Shown: positions 1 through 6,656 of the stretch, one piece after another
How positions within the stretch are numbered: position 1 is the stretch's first letter
How the letters are laid out: each line of letters starts with the position of its first letter
Assembly: GCA_028718265.1 (NCBI GenBank)
Contig: JAQUMG010000029.1
Span: 1-13,086, forward strand
Length of the DNA stretch: 13,086 nt
Origin: Candidatus Omnitrophota bacterium
GTDB lineage: Bacteria > Omnitrophota > Koll11 > JAHIPI01
Direction: 5' to 3'
Translations under genes and position numbers: made by a program
The notes under the pieces: model-generated
What the model was told of the DNA's origin: nothing
Database searches by the model: none
The model's input: the letters and a program-made list of their open reading frames with translations, nothing else

Positions 1-1
1 T

Positions 2-238
2 AAAGAGATCCCGATGGAGAAAGGCGATATATTGTTTTTATATACCGACGGTATTTCCGAATCAATGAACACCAGACGCAAGGAATTCGGGATAGAAAGA
101 GTAAAAAATATTCTGACGGCCGGCTATGAACTGAAGGCCAAAGACATCATGATGAAGGTGCTTGCCGAAATAGCAAAATTCTCGAAAGGCGCGCCTCAGC
201 ACGATGATATGACTGTTATTGTCATAAAAGTAATATAA
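2..238 (+). CDS. SpoIIE/RsbU-type PP2C serine phosphatase, C-terminal part (5' end outside window)
   Basis: This is the C-terminal end of a PP2C-like phosphatase of the SpoIIE/RsbU family. The reading frame is open from base 2 (codons for K-E-I-P before the first internal Met), so the gene begins upstream and the Met at 14 is unlikely to be its start. Visible family features are the GD-x-L-x-L-YTDG-x-x-E core, whose Asp is a metal ligand, a following F-G-x-x-R segment, and the terminal DDMT motif that holds the last metal-binding Asp. Such phosphatases usually remove phosphate from anti-anti-sigma (STAS) proteins in partner-switching pathways. The sensor domain and target cannot be seen here. 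The stop lies only about 5 bases before a two-hairpin element and 62 bases before the next gene, so co-transcription with the lipoprotein and HAMP genes is plausible. Confidence 0.88.
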   Translation, partial: KEIPMEKGDILFLYTDGISESMNTRRKEFGIERVKNILTAGYELKAKDIMMKVLAEIAKFSKGAPQHDDMTVIVIKVI

Positions 239-242
239 TTAA

Positions 243-294
243 GGTAGTCCCTCGCCTAAATGGCTCGGGACGATTTTCTACCGAAAATCGGAGG
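243..294 (+). repeat. Two-hairpin leader element, copy 1, ending in the Shine-Dalgarno of the lipoprotein gene
   Basis: Hairpin I pairs GTCCC (247-251) with GGGAC (267-271). Across a symmetric TC/TC internal loop it continues as GCC (254-256) with GGC (262-264) around a TAAAT loop. Hairpin II follows directly: CGATTTTC (271-278) pairs with GAAAATCG (283-290) around TACC. The SD GGAGG (290-294) shares its first G with the base of hairpin II and sits 6 bases before the ATG at 301. A second copy with the same architecture but different loops lies before the HAMP gene at 1212. A cis-acting RNA role (translation control or attenuation) is inferred; a dispersed palindromic repeat is the alternative. 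Confidence 0.75.
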
Positions 295-300
295 TTTTAT

Positions 301-1140
301 ATGATTAATAAAATATGCAGCTTCACTCTGGTATCAGTTTTTACTCTAGCAATAGCCTTCCTGGTAAGCGGTTGTGCCGGGAAGAAAGGCGAGGAAAGGA
401 TAGTGGCGTCTATAAACAATTATGATATGACGGTTGAAGATTTCGATTATGAATCTAAGAGCATATTGGATACCGGCAGGATGCTCGGTGAAATACCGGT
501 TACAAAAGAAGAAATGCTCGACGCGCTTATCATAAAAGAGATCCTGATTCAGGAAGCCGTAAGAGAAAACCTTGATAAGGAAAAGGATTTCATGAGGTCA
601 ATAGAAGCTTATTGGGAGCATACGTTGCTTAAGGACCTGTTGACCAAAAAATCCGAAGAAATAGCAAAAAAAACCGTTGTTTACGAGGATGAGATAAACA
701 GATATTACGAAAAGATGAAGAATAAAATCAAAGCAAAAATAATCGTCTTCTCCGATGAAAAATATGCCGGGAAGGGAATGTCGCAAGACGGCGATACGCT
801 TAATTCGTGGGAAAAAGAGCCGCAGAAATTCGCTATAAGTTATGTCGTGCCGTCGAAATGGTACATTTTGGGAGAGGGTGAGTCGCCGCTGGAGTATTAT
901 GTATTCGGTATAAACCCGGACAAGGCGAAGGGTATCGTGAAAGTGAGCGGCAAATGGGCCCTTATAGTCGTAGAAGAAACCGCGCCGAATGATATCGGTA
1001 AGCTTGCTTCTTTAAAAAATGAAATAACCCGCCGCATTAGCGCTGTCAAGGGCAAAGAAGAAATGGACCAGTGGCTGGAATCGCTGCGTTTGAAAACGCG
1101 CGTAAAGATTGATGAGAAAATATTCAATTCGCTAAACTAA
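301..1140 (+). CDS. SurA/PrsA-like periplasmic foldase or chaperone, lipoprotein
   Basis: This is a 279-residue protein with a lipoprotein signal: a positively charged start, a hydrophobic stretch at about 7-22 and a V-S-G-C lipobox with Cys25 as the acylation site. The mature part has the layout of SurA/PrsA-type proteins. It has an N-terminal helical chaperone segment (about 33-130, with the typical D-A-L-I-x-K-E-I-L-I-Q-E-A motif). A short central region (about 140-220) sits where the parvulin isomerase domain should be, and a final helix at about 230-279 ends in W-L-E-S-L-R. The central domain is weakly parvulin-like and I cannot find the full catalytic set, so it may be a chaperone without isomerase activity. 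The start at 301 is supported by GGAGG at 290-294. It would need the Lol system for sorting, and lolC/lolD lie 3-4 kb downstream. The exact client is unknown. Confidence 0.72.
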   Translation: MINKICSFTLVSVFTLAIAFLVSGCAGKKGEERIVASINNYDMTVEDFDYESKSILDTGRMLGEIPVTKEEMLDALIIKEILIQEAVRENLDKEKDFMRSIEAYWEHTLLKDLLTKKSEEIAKKTVVYEDEINRYYEKMKNKIKAKIIVFSDEKYAGKGMSQDGDTLNSWEKEPQKFAISYVVPSKWYILGEGESPLEYYVFGINPDKAKGIVKVSGKWALIVVEETAPNDIGKLASLKNEITRRISAVKGKEEMDQWLESLRLKTRVKIDEKIFNSLN

Positions 1141-1150
1141 TATAGGCAAA

Positions 1151-1206
1151 GGTCCCTCTCCCGCCACGGCGGGATCGGGACGATTTTTGCACACAAAAAT
1201 CGGGGG
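1151..1206 (+). repeat. Two-hairpin leader element, copy 2, ending in the Shine-Dalgarno of the HAMP gene
   Basis: This has the same plan as the copy at 243-294. Hairpin I pairs GTCCC (1152-1156) with GGGAC (1177-1181). After the same TC/TC internal loop it continues as TCCCGC (1159-1164) with GCGGGA (1169-1174), closed by CACG. Hairpin II pairs CGATTTTTG (1181-1189) with CAAAAATCG (1194-1202) around CACA. GGGGG at 1202-1206 serves as SD, 5 bases before the ATG at 1212. Differences from copy 1 lie in loops or occur as matched changes that keep or extend the pairing. The element fills nearly the whole 71-base gap between the two genes. Confidence 0.75.
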
Positions 1207-1211
1207 CGCAC

Positions 1212-1706
1212 ATGGAAAACAGACGCAAAAACTACTTCATAAAGAAAGAATTTCAGACCAAGTTTATCATGAAATTCTGCGTATTGGTAACGCTGACCGC
1301 TATCATCTCGGCTTTTTTAGTGTATCTATTTTTAAGCCATAGCGTTACTACGGTATTTGAAAATTCCAGGATCATGATAAAACCGAGCACGGAATTCATA
1401 ATGCCGGGGCTTATTTTAAGCAGCTTAATATCGATAGTCCTGGTGAGTGTCGCGACGATAATTGTGGTTTTATTCATATCGCACCGTATAGCAGGCCCGC
1501 TGTATAAACTGGAAGATTCTCTTGAGAGAATGGGCGAAGGCGACATAAGTTTCGACATATCTTTCAGAAAAGGGGATGAGGCCAGGGTATTGTCCGAGGT
1601 TTTCAATAAATCGCGCCGCCGGCTGAACGGTATGATAAGCGCCATAAAAAAAGATTTTAAAGAGGGCCGCGATATCGGTGAAAAACTTGAGAAGTTCAGA
1701 TTATAG
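1212..1706 (+). CDS. Two-TM stand-alone HAMP-domain membrane protein
   Basis: This 164-residue inner-membrane protein has a cytoplasmic N-terminus with an R-K-x-Y-x-I-x-x-E-x-Q motif (about 5-15) and TM1 at about 20-41. A very short periplasmic loop follows, then TM2 at about 64-89 and a HAMP domain at about 90-143. The HAMP begins with SHRIAGPLYK and contains the G-D-E-x-x-x-L-x-x-x-F-N helix-2 signature. No kinase, methyl-accepting or cyclase domain follows; only about 20 residues remain. HAMP modules normally relay conformational signals across the membrane, so this protein probably acts through a partner. The upstream phosphatase gene is a possible partner by context only. It shares both its N-terminal motif and its TM2/HAMP junction with the protein at 6657-7256. 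Annotation pipelines may mislabel such proteins as chemotaxis receptors. Confidence 0.8.
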   Translation: MENRRKNYFIKKEFQTKFIMKFCVLVTLTAIISAFLVYLFLSHSVTTVFENSRIMIKPSTEFIMPGLILSSLISIVLVSVATIIVVLFISHRIAGPLYKLEDSLERMGEGDISFDISFRKGDEARVLSEVFNKSRRRLNGMISAIKKDFKEGRDIGEKLEKFRL

Positions 1707-1712
1707 GCTATA

Positions 1713-2315
1713 ATGCGAAACAAAAATTTATTTTTAATACCGTATTCTGTATTTATTATCCTCTTGGCGGGAATTGCACCCGCGTTAGCCCAGGATGAAG
1801 GAGGGAAAACGCCCGTCGATTCCGGTACTCAGGATTGGACTGTAATAAAAAGCTCATATGCTGTTATAGATGTCCAAAACGCCGTGGATCTGAAGAGTGC
1901 CGCCAGGAAAATAGATGTCGATTTCGCCAGATATGACCCCGTCGAAAAGAAAATATTTCTCGAGAGGGGCATATCGGACGCGGAGCAGTTGGCGAACAGG
2001 ATCGATATATTGGTCAGAAAAGCCAAAAATATACTGGATATGCATCCTCAGGGGTTTAAGATAAACATCAAGATATACGATAATCAGGATGAGCTTAATG
2101 ACGCTTATAAAGAGATATTTGCAGAAGAAGCAAGTTACAAGGCTTTCTATGTGCACAAATTCAAAACCGTATATATATCCCTGAATAATCTTTCCGAATC
2201 CGTACTCGCCCATGAAATAGGCCACTCAATAATAGATAGTTATTTTACCGTACCGCCGCCTCCCAAAATACGGGAACTGCTGGCCTGCTACGTTGATTTG
2301 CACCTTAAGGATTGA
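1713..2315 (+). CDS. Small secreted putative zinc metallopeptidase (HEIGH motif)
   Basis: This is a 200-residue protein with a Sec signal peptide (hydrophobic core about 7-22, probable cleavage after A-P-A-L-A at 26). The middle part, about 40-150, resembles the N-terminal half of peptidase-MA-like proteins: W-x-V-I-K-S-S, then a helical part, then I-x-I-x-I-Y-D-N-Q-D-E-L. Near the C-terminus lies A-H-E-I-G-H (His167, Glu168, His171), a zinc-binding HExxH site. Glu188, 17 residues after the second His, could be the third ligand, as in gluzincins. The protein ends only 12 residues after that Glu, so it is short for a working peptidase of this type. It starts 6 bases after the HAMP gene stop with no strong SD, which suggests translational coupling. 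Substrate unknown; peptidase activity is inferred from the motif. Confidence 0.65.
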   Translation: MRNKNLFLIPYSVFIILLAGIAPALAQDEGGKTPVDSGTQDWTVIKSSYAVIDVQNAVDLKSAARKIDVDFARYDPVEKKIFLERGISDAEQLANRIDILVRKAKNILDMHPQGFKINIKIYDNQDELNDAYKEIFAEEASYKAFYVHKFKTVYISLNNLSESVLAHEIGHSIIDSYFTVPPPPKIRELLACYVDLHLKD

Positions 2316-2343
2316 CCTCGTCCCCATATTTCGCAGTAAATCG

Positions 2344-2372
2344 TTGACAGAAATATCCCGCTAATATATAAT
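2344..2372 (+). promoter_or_regulatory. Consensus sigma70-type promoter for lysS-lolC-lolD
   Basis: TTGACA (2344-2349) and TATAAT (2367-2372) both match the housekeeping consensus exactly and are separated by 17 bases. Transcription would start near 2379, giving a leader of about 52 bases before lysS at 2431. The leader is AT-rich and too short for a T-box or riboswitch. The site lies in the longest gene-free gap of the window (2316-2430). No clear terminator is visible between the metallopeptidase gene and this promoter. Confidence 0.8.
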
Positions 2373-2430
2373 ACGCTAATATAACGATAATAAACATTAT
2401 TCAGTAACTATTAACCAAGAAAGAGCAGAA

Positions 2431-3846
2431 ATGTCCGATATCATTCAAGATAGGTATCAAAAATTAAACTCGTTAGTTAGCAAGGGCATTGACCCTTTTG
2501 GCGGCAAATTTTCCGTATCCGCGCATGTAAAAGAGCTGACGGCTGACTTTAAAGCCGGAGAGAAGGCGACTATAGCGGGCAGGATTATGGCAAAAAGAAA
2601 GCACGGCAAGAGCATATTCGCGGATTTGCGGGACGAAACAGAGAAAATGCAGTTGTATTTTAACAATGATATATTAGGTCCGGAAAAATTCGAAATCGCC
2701 GATTCCATGCTCGATATCGGGGATATAATAGGCGCGACGGGCGAGCTTTTTAAGACAAGAACAGGCGAACCGACCGTGAAAGTAGAGGCGTTTACCGTAC
2801 TCGCAAAAGGGCTAAGGCCGCTTCCCGAGAAATGGCACGGCCTGAAAGATGTGGAAACGAGATACAGACAGCGGTATCTCGACCTCATAGCCAATCCGAG
2901 CGTCAAAGACATTTTTAGGACAAGGTCGGAAATCATAAAGAGTATCCGCTCTATCCTCGATTCAAAAGGCTATCTGGAAGTGGAAACGCCGATGATGCAG
3001 CCGCTCGCCGGCGGCGCCGCAGGCAAGCCTTTCAAAACGCACCACGAGGCGCTGGATATGGACCTATATCTCAGAATAGCGCCCGAACTTTACCTTAAGA
3101 GATTACTGGTAGGCGGATTTGAGAAGGTGTACGAGATAAATAAGAGTTTCAGGAACGAGGGCATCTCCATACGTCATAATCCGGAATTTACCATGCTTGA
3201 GGTATATACCGCTTACAGCAACTGCGAAGGAACGATGGAACTGACCAAGGAGCTGATAACCGAAACAGCAAAAAAGGTCCTGGGAAAAGAAAAGATCGAG
3301 TATCAGGATAAAATAATAGACCTTGCTAAATGGGAAACAGTCTCTTTTGCGGAGATAATGAAAGAGACGTACGACATAAATGCTGACGACAACGAAAAAG
3401 AATGGGTAAAGAAACTCAGGGCCAAGGGCGTGGCGATAGAAAGTGAAAATATCGGAAGGACTCAGATCGCTAATATCATAGCAGATCTCCTTACCCCGAA
3501 ATCCAACCATCCCGTTTTTGTGGTAGATATGTTTAAAGACCTGTGCCCGCTCGCTAAAGTCAAAAAAGACGCACCTCTTCTTACTGACAGGTTCGAATTG
3601 TTCATGGGCGGCATGGAACTCGCCAACGCTTATTCAGAGCTGAATAATCCTGTTGAGCAGAAACAGAGGTTTGAGGAGCAGGCTGAAGGCAGCGCAATAG
3701 ACGAAGATTTTGTCAGGGCGCTTGAATACGGTATGCCGCCGGCCGGCGGGCTCGGCATAGGCATAGACCGGCTTGTAATGCTGTTAACGAATTCTCCTTC
3801 GATACGTGATGTAATACTTTTTCCGCAGCTGAGAAAGGAAGTATGA
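2431..3846 (+). CDS. lysS: Lysine--tRNA ligase, class II
   Basis: LysRS charges tRNA-Lys with lysine in the cytosol using ATP. The 471-residue protein is a little shorter than typical bacterial LysRS (about 490-505). An N-terminal OB-fold anticodon-binding domain lies at about 45-125 (T-I-A-G-R-I-M-A-K-R, then F-A-D-L-R-D), followed by R-Y-R-Q-R-Y-L-D-L. Class II motif 1 is at about 171-191, motif 2 at 240 onwards (F-R-N-E-G-I-S-x-R-H-N-P-E-F-T) and motif 3 at 439-447 (G-G-L-G-I-G-I-D-R). The C-terminal D-V-I-L-F-P-Q-L-R is typical. The SD is weak (AAGAAAGAG, about 2417-2425), but the start matches the family N-terminus. The stop overlaps the lolC start (ATGA at 3843-3846), so the two are coupled. 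Confidence 0.97.
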   Translation: MSDIIQDRYQKLNSLVSKGIDPFGGKFSVSAHVKELTADFKAGEKATIAGRIMAKRKHGKSIFADLRDETEKMQLYFNNDILGPEKFEIADSMLDIGDIIGATGELFKTRTGEPTVKVEAFTVLAKGLRPLPEKWHGLKDVETRYRQRYLDLIANPSVKDIFRTRSEIIKSIRSILDSKGYLEVETPMMQPLAGGAAGKPFKTHHEALDMDLYLRIAPELYLKRLLVGGFEKVYEINKSFRNEGISIRHNPEFTMLEVYTAYSNCEGTMELTKELITETAKKVLGKEKIEYQDKIIDLAKWETVSFAEIMKETYDINADDNEKEWVKKLRAKGVAIESENIGRTQIANIIADLLTPKSNHPVFVVDMFKDLCPLAKVKKDAPLLTDRFELFMGGMELANAYSELNNPVEQKQRFEEQAEGSAIDEDFVRALEYGMPPAGGLGIGIDRLVMLLTNSPSIRDVILFPQLRKEV

Positions 3847-5024
3847 ACTGGCGATTTTTTGTCGCGCTGAGATATTTTAAGACGAGAAGCAGAGAGAAAT
3901 TCATATCGGTCATAAGCCTCATATCGATTCTGGGAGTAGCAGTAGGGGTAGCGGCGCTCATAATCGTTATAGCGGTTATGAGCGGTTTTAACAGCGAGTT
4001 GAAAGAGAGAATAATAGGAACCACGCCCCACATATTTATAGAGCGCGAAGGCGGCATAAGCAGCACGGATCCCGTCGTTAAAAAAGTTTTATCGGATACA
4101 AAAGGCGTGCTCAGCTCTTCGCCTTTTATCACGGGGCAGGTTCTTTTAAAATGTGAGGATCGTTTTACCGGCGCGGTATTAAACGGCATAGAAGAAGACA
4201 CTGAAAAATATGTGACGAATATAAAGAAGTATGTCGCCGGATCCGCGCCCATATTGGGAGAATCAGGGCTTTTAATAGGCAATGAATTGGCAAAAGAAAT
4301 GGGGATCGGCCCCGGCGCCGAAGTTTCTCTTGTCTCAGCCGCCGCAGGTAATTCGCAGACTTTTAAGATAGTGGGCATTTTTCATACGGGATTGTATACC
4401 TTTGATGTCAATAATGTGTTCATAAGTCTGGCACCCGCCCAGAAATTATTTAACACAAATACGGTTACGGCTATTACTGTAAGGATAAAGGATATCCTTA
4501 AGGCCGATGTATTAAAAAAAGATATAATCGCTAAATTACGCTATCCATATTTCGTGCGTAACTGGATGGACCTCAATAAGAACCTGTTCGGCGCACTGCT
4601 TTTGGAAAAAATAGTGATGTTTGCGCTGCTGGCCCTTATCGTCCTGGTGGCGTGTTTCAACATCGCGAGCATGCTCATAATGAGGGTAATGGAGAAGACA
4701 AAAGATATAGGCATACTTAAGGCAATAGGTGCGAAAAATAGCGACGTAAGAATCATATTCACCCTGGAAGGATTTTTAATAGGGTTTATAGGTACTATGC
4801 TGGGTTCCGGTGCCGGTCTTTTAATAGTATGGCTGCAGAAGACTTATAAGCTGGTAAAGCTGCCCAAGGACATTTATTATATTGACGCGCTTCCCGTGAA
4901 CATAAATTGGCACGACCCTGCCGTGATAGCCGTAGCCGCTATTATTTTAAGCCTGCTTGCCACGATCTACCCGTCGTCGCAGGCCGCGCGGCTGGATGTC
5001 ATTGAGGCATTGAGATATGAATAA
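3843..5024 (+). CDS. lolC: Lipoprotein-releasing ABC permease, LolC/LolE family
   Basis: This is the integral membrane subunit of the Lol transporter, which pulls mature lipoproteins out of the inner membrane and hands them to a periplasmic carrier. The 393-residue length fits LolC/LolE. It has a short cytoplasmic N-terminus with L-R-Y-F-K-T-R, then TM1 at about 21-46 (I-S-V-I-S-L-I-S-I-L-G-V-A-V-G). A large periplasmic domain occupies about 50-255. A C-terminal FtsX-type three-TM block follows from about 257, with the cytoplasmic coupling segment M-E-K-T-K-D-I-G-I-L-K-A-I-G-A, and the protein ends in the typical [11 protein letters not shown]. Only one permease gene is present, so the transporter is probably a homodimer (LolF-like) rather than a LolC-LolE heterodimer, unless a second copy lies elsewhere. 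It overlaps lysS by 4 bases and lolD by 8. Confidence 0.93.
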   Translation: MNWRFFVALRYFKTRSREKFISVISLISILGVAVGVAALIIVIAVMSGFNSELKERIIGTTPHIFIEREGGISSTDPVVKKVLSDTKGVLSSSPFITGQVLLKCEDRFTGAVLNGIEEDTEKYVTNIKKYVAGSAPILGESGLLIGNELAKEMGIGPGAEVSLVSAAAGNSQTFKIVGIFHTGLYTFDVNNVFISLAPAQKLFNTNTVTAITVRIKDILKADVLKKDIIAKLRYPYFVRNWMDLNKNLFGALLLEKIVMFALLALIVLVACFNIASMLIMRVMEKTKDIGILKAIGAKNSDVRIIFTLEGFLIGFIGTMLGSGAGLLIVWLQKTYKLVKLPKDIYYIDALPVNINWHDPAVIAVAAIILSLLATIYPSSQAARLDVIEALRYE

Positions 5025-5706
5025 TGCCCTTCTCACGGCGAAGGATTTACGGAAGAGTTTTTTCACCGGTGAAGACAGGGTGGATGCCGTAAAAGGCGTG
5101 GATATATTCATTAAAAAAGGCGAGGTTCTTTTTATAGCAGGGCCTTCCGGCGCAGGAAAATCTACACTGTTGCATATTTTGGGAGGTCTTGAAAAGCCGG
5201 ATAAGGGCGAAGTTGTATTAGACGGCGAACATATCTACAAACTGCCCGATAAAAAACAGGCAATTATCAGGAACGAAAAGATAGGGTTTGTCTTTCAGTT
5301 CTATCATCTTTTGCCGGAATTTACGGCCGCAGAAAATGTCATGCTGCCGGGCCTTGTGCGCTCTAGATCCGGTTTCAGCGCGGTCAGACGCCGGGCCGAA
5401 AGCTTATTGGCGAAAGTAGGGCTTTCCAGGAGGCTGAATCACAAGCCGTCCGAGATGTCCGGCGGCGAACAGCAACGCGTTGCCATAGCCCGGGCCCTGA
5501 TCAATTCGCCGGCCGTACTTTTTTGCGACGAACCAACGGGAAATCTTGATTCTAAAAACGGCAAGGCTATATACGATCTTATATTCGGCATAAACGAGGA
5601 AGAGAATCTGACGGTAGCCGTAGTGACTCACCAGAAGGAGTTTTCCCGGAACGCCGACAGATGCCTTGGAATAAAAGATGGGTTATTGGTTCAGGATATG
5701 GTATAA
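5017..5706 (+). CDS. lolD: Lipoprotein-releasing ABC transporter ATPase LolD
   Basis: This is the ATP-hydrolysing subunit partnering the LolC/E permease on the cytoplasmic face. Its 229 residues match the usual LolD size. The motifs are Walker [10 protein letters not shown] (42-50), Q-loop Gln94 ([12 protein letters not shown], the form typical of LolD), signature M-S-G-G-E-Q-Q (147-153), Walker B ending D171-E172, D-loop N-L-D (176-178) and switch His205. The start codon lies inside the end of lolC (8-base overlap), so translation is probably coupled. MacB/FtsE-type ATPases are close relatives, but the adjacent LolC/E-type permease supports LolD. The stop codon overlaps a possible -10 element for the next gene. 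Confidence 0.94.
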   Translation: MNNALLTAKDLRKSFFTGEDRVDAVKGVDIFIKKGEVLFIAGPSGAGKSTLLHILGGLEKPDKGEVVLDGEHIYKLPDKKQAIIRNEKIGFVFQFYHLLPEFTAAENVMLPGLVRSRSGFSAVRRRAESLLAKVGLSRRLNHKPSEMSGGEQQRVAIARALINSPAVLFCDEPTGNLDSKNGKAIYDLIFGINEEENLTVAVVTHQKEFSRNADRCLGIKDGLLVQDMV

Positions 5707-5707
5707 T
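5699..5707 (+). promoter_or_regulatory. Possible extended -10 promoter for the aminotransferase gene
   Basis: TGGTATAAT matches the extended -10 form (TGnTATAAT) exactly, 37 bases before the ilvE start at 5744. No good -35 lies 16-18 bases upstream (best TGGGTT at 5679), which extended -10 promoters tolerate. The bases also encode the last residues and stop of lolD, so the match could be chance. Confidence 0.4.
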
Positions 5708-5743
5708 ATTATACTAAAATATCCAAATACCCAGGAGGAATAA

Positions 5744-6616
5744 ATGGGGCTCAAGATCTACATTGACGGTAAGTTTTACGAAAAAGAAAATGCTAAGATA
5801 TCGGTTTTTGACCACGGATTTCTTTATGGCGACGGCGTCTTTGAAGGCATAAGGTCGTACAATCGCCTTATATTCCGGCTCGAAGAGCATATCAACAGAT
5901 TGTACGCATCAGCCAAAAGCATTATGCTCAATATTCCCATTCCGAAGAAAGAAATGGAAAAGGCCGTAATAGCAACTCTGAAAAAAAACGGTATGAACAA
6001 CGCGTACATAAGATTGGTGGTATCGCGCGGTCCGGGCGACCTGGGGCTCGATCCGAGAAAATGCAGGAAGGCGACCATTATAGTCATAACCGACAATATC
6101 GTACTTTACCCTAAGAAATATTACGAAAAAGGATTAGCACTTATCACAGTACCTACAAGACGCAATATTCCCGAGGCGCTTAATCCGCAGATAAAATCGC
6201 TGAACTATCTTAACAATATTCTTGCCAAGATAGAGGCGGTTAATTCCGGATTTGAGGAAGCGGTAATGCTCAATACGGAGGGTTACGTCCTGGAGTGCAC
6301 GGGTGACAACATTTTCATAGTAAAGAATGAAAAGCTTATGACGCCGCCGGTGTACCTGGGGGCGCTGGAAGGCATTACAAGAGGGTCCGTCATCGACATA
6401 GCGCAGGCCAAGAAAATAGAGTTTCGCGAAAAAATACTGACAAGACACACCTTGTTTAATGCGGACGAGTGTTTTCTGACAGGAACAGCGGCCGAGATAA
6501 TACCTGTAATAAAAATAGACAACAGGGTTATCGGAGGAGGCTCTCCGGGCAAAGTAACTATGAAATTAATGGAAGAATTCCGTAAACTGACAAAGAAAGA
6601 CGGTGTCAGGTACTAA
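5744..6616 (+). CDS. ilvE: Branched-chain-amino-acid aminotransferase (PLP fold-type IV)
   Basis: This enzyme transfers amino groups between glutamate/2-oxoglutarate and Leu, Ile or Val: the last step of their synthesis or the first of their breakdown. The protein is 290 residues, in the range of archaeal/clostridial-type IlvE. Its N-terminus is I-D-G-K-F, then D-H-G-F-L-Y-G-D-G-V-F-E-G-I-R (23-37). Arg90 lies in Y-I-R-L-V-V-S-R-G, followed by G-L-D-P (101-104). The PLP lysine is probably Lys151 in I-K-S-L-N-Y-L-N-N, and E-C-T-G-D-N-I-F plus F-L-T-G-T-A-A-E-I-I-P-V complete the cofactor site. The SD AGGAGGA lies 5 bases before the ATG and supports the start. D-amino-acid aminotransferase and aminodeoxychorismate lyase share this fold, but the K-S-L-N-Y-L-N-N stretch favours IlvE. 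No other branched-chain synthesis gene is nearby. Confidence 0.88.
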   Translation: MGLKIYIDGKFYEKENAKISVFDHGFLYGDGVFEGIRSYNRLIFRLEEHINRLYASAKSIMLNIPIPKKEMEKAVIATLKKNGMNNAYIRLVVSRGPGDLGLDPRKCRKATIIVITDNIVLYPKKYYEKGLALITVPTRRNIPEALNPQIKSLNYLNNILAKIEAVNSGFEEAVMLNTEGYVLECTGDNIFIVKNEKLMTPPVYLGALEGITRGSVIDIAQAKKIEFREKILTRHTLFNADECFLTGTAAEIIPVIKIDNRVIGGGSPGKVTMKLMEEFRKLTKKDGVRY

Positions 6617-6656
6617 GTTAAAATATAGTTAACCCAAATAAAAGGAGGAATATCAA

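Noticed and set aside
14..238. A complete 74-residue small protein starting at 14
   Set aside because: The frame is open to the window edge and the protein is clearly the C-terminal part of a larger SpoIIE-type phosphatase domain.
234..239. TATAAT before the lipoprotein gene as a promoter
   Set aside because: The hexamer is exact, but 16-18 bases upstream there is only GACTGT/ACTGTT, no TG extension, and it sits in the stop region of the phosphatase gene. Not enough to call.
2316..2430. T-box, riboswitch or another copy of the two-hairpin leader before lysS
   Set aside because: The region holds a consensus promoter and an AT-rich leader of about 52 bases with no stable hairpin and none of the GTCCC/GGGAC stem sequence in the right arrangement.
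3713..4378. Long open frame on the - strand (221 codons)
   Set aside because: It lies opposite lysS and lolC, both strongly supported, and its product shows no recognisable motif; it is a shadow of the coding strand.
6617..6656. Promoter before the second HAMP gene
   Set aside because: TAAAAT and TATAGT occur, but the nearest -35-like CTGACA is 26 or more bases away, so spacing is wrong.
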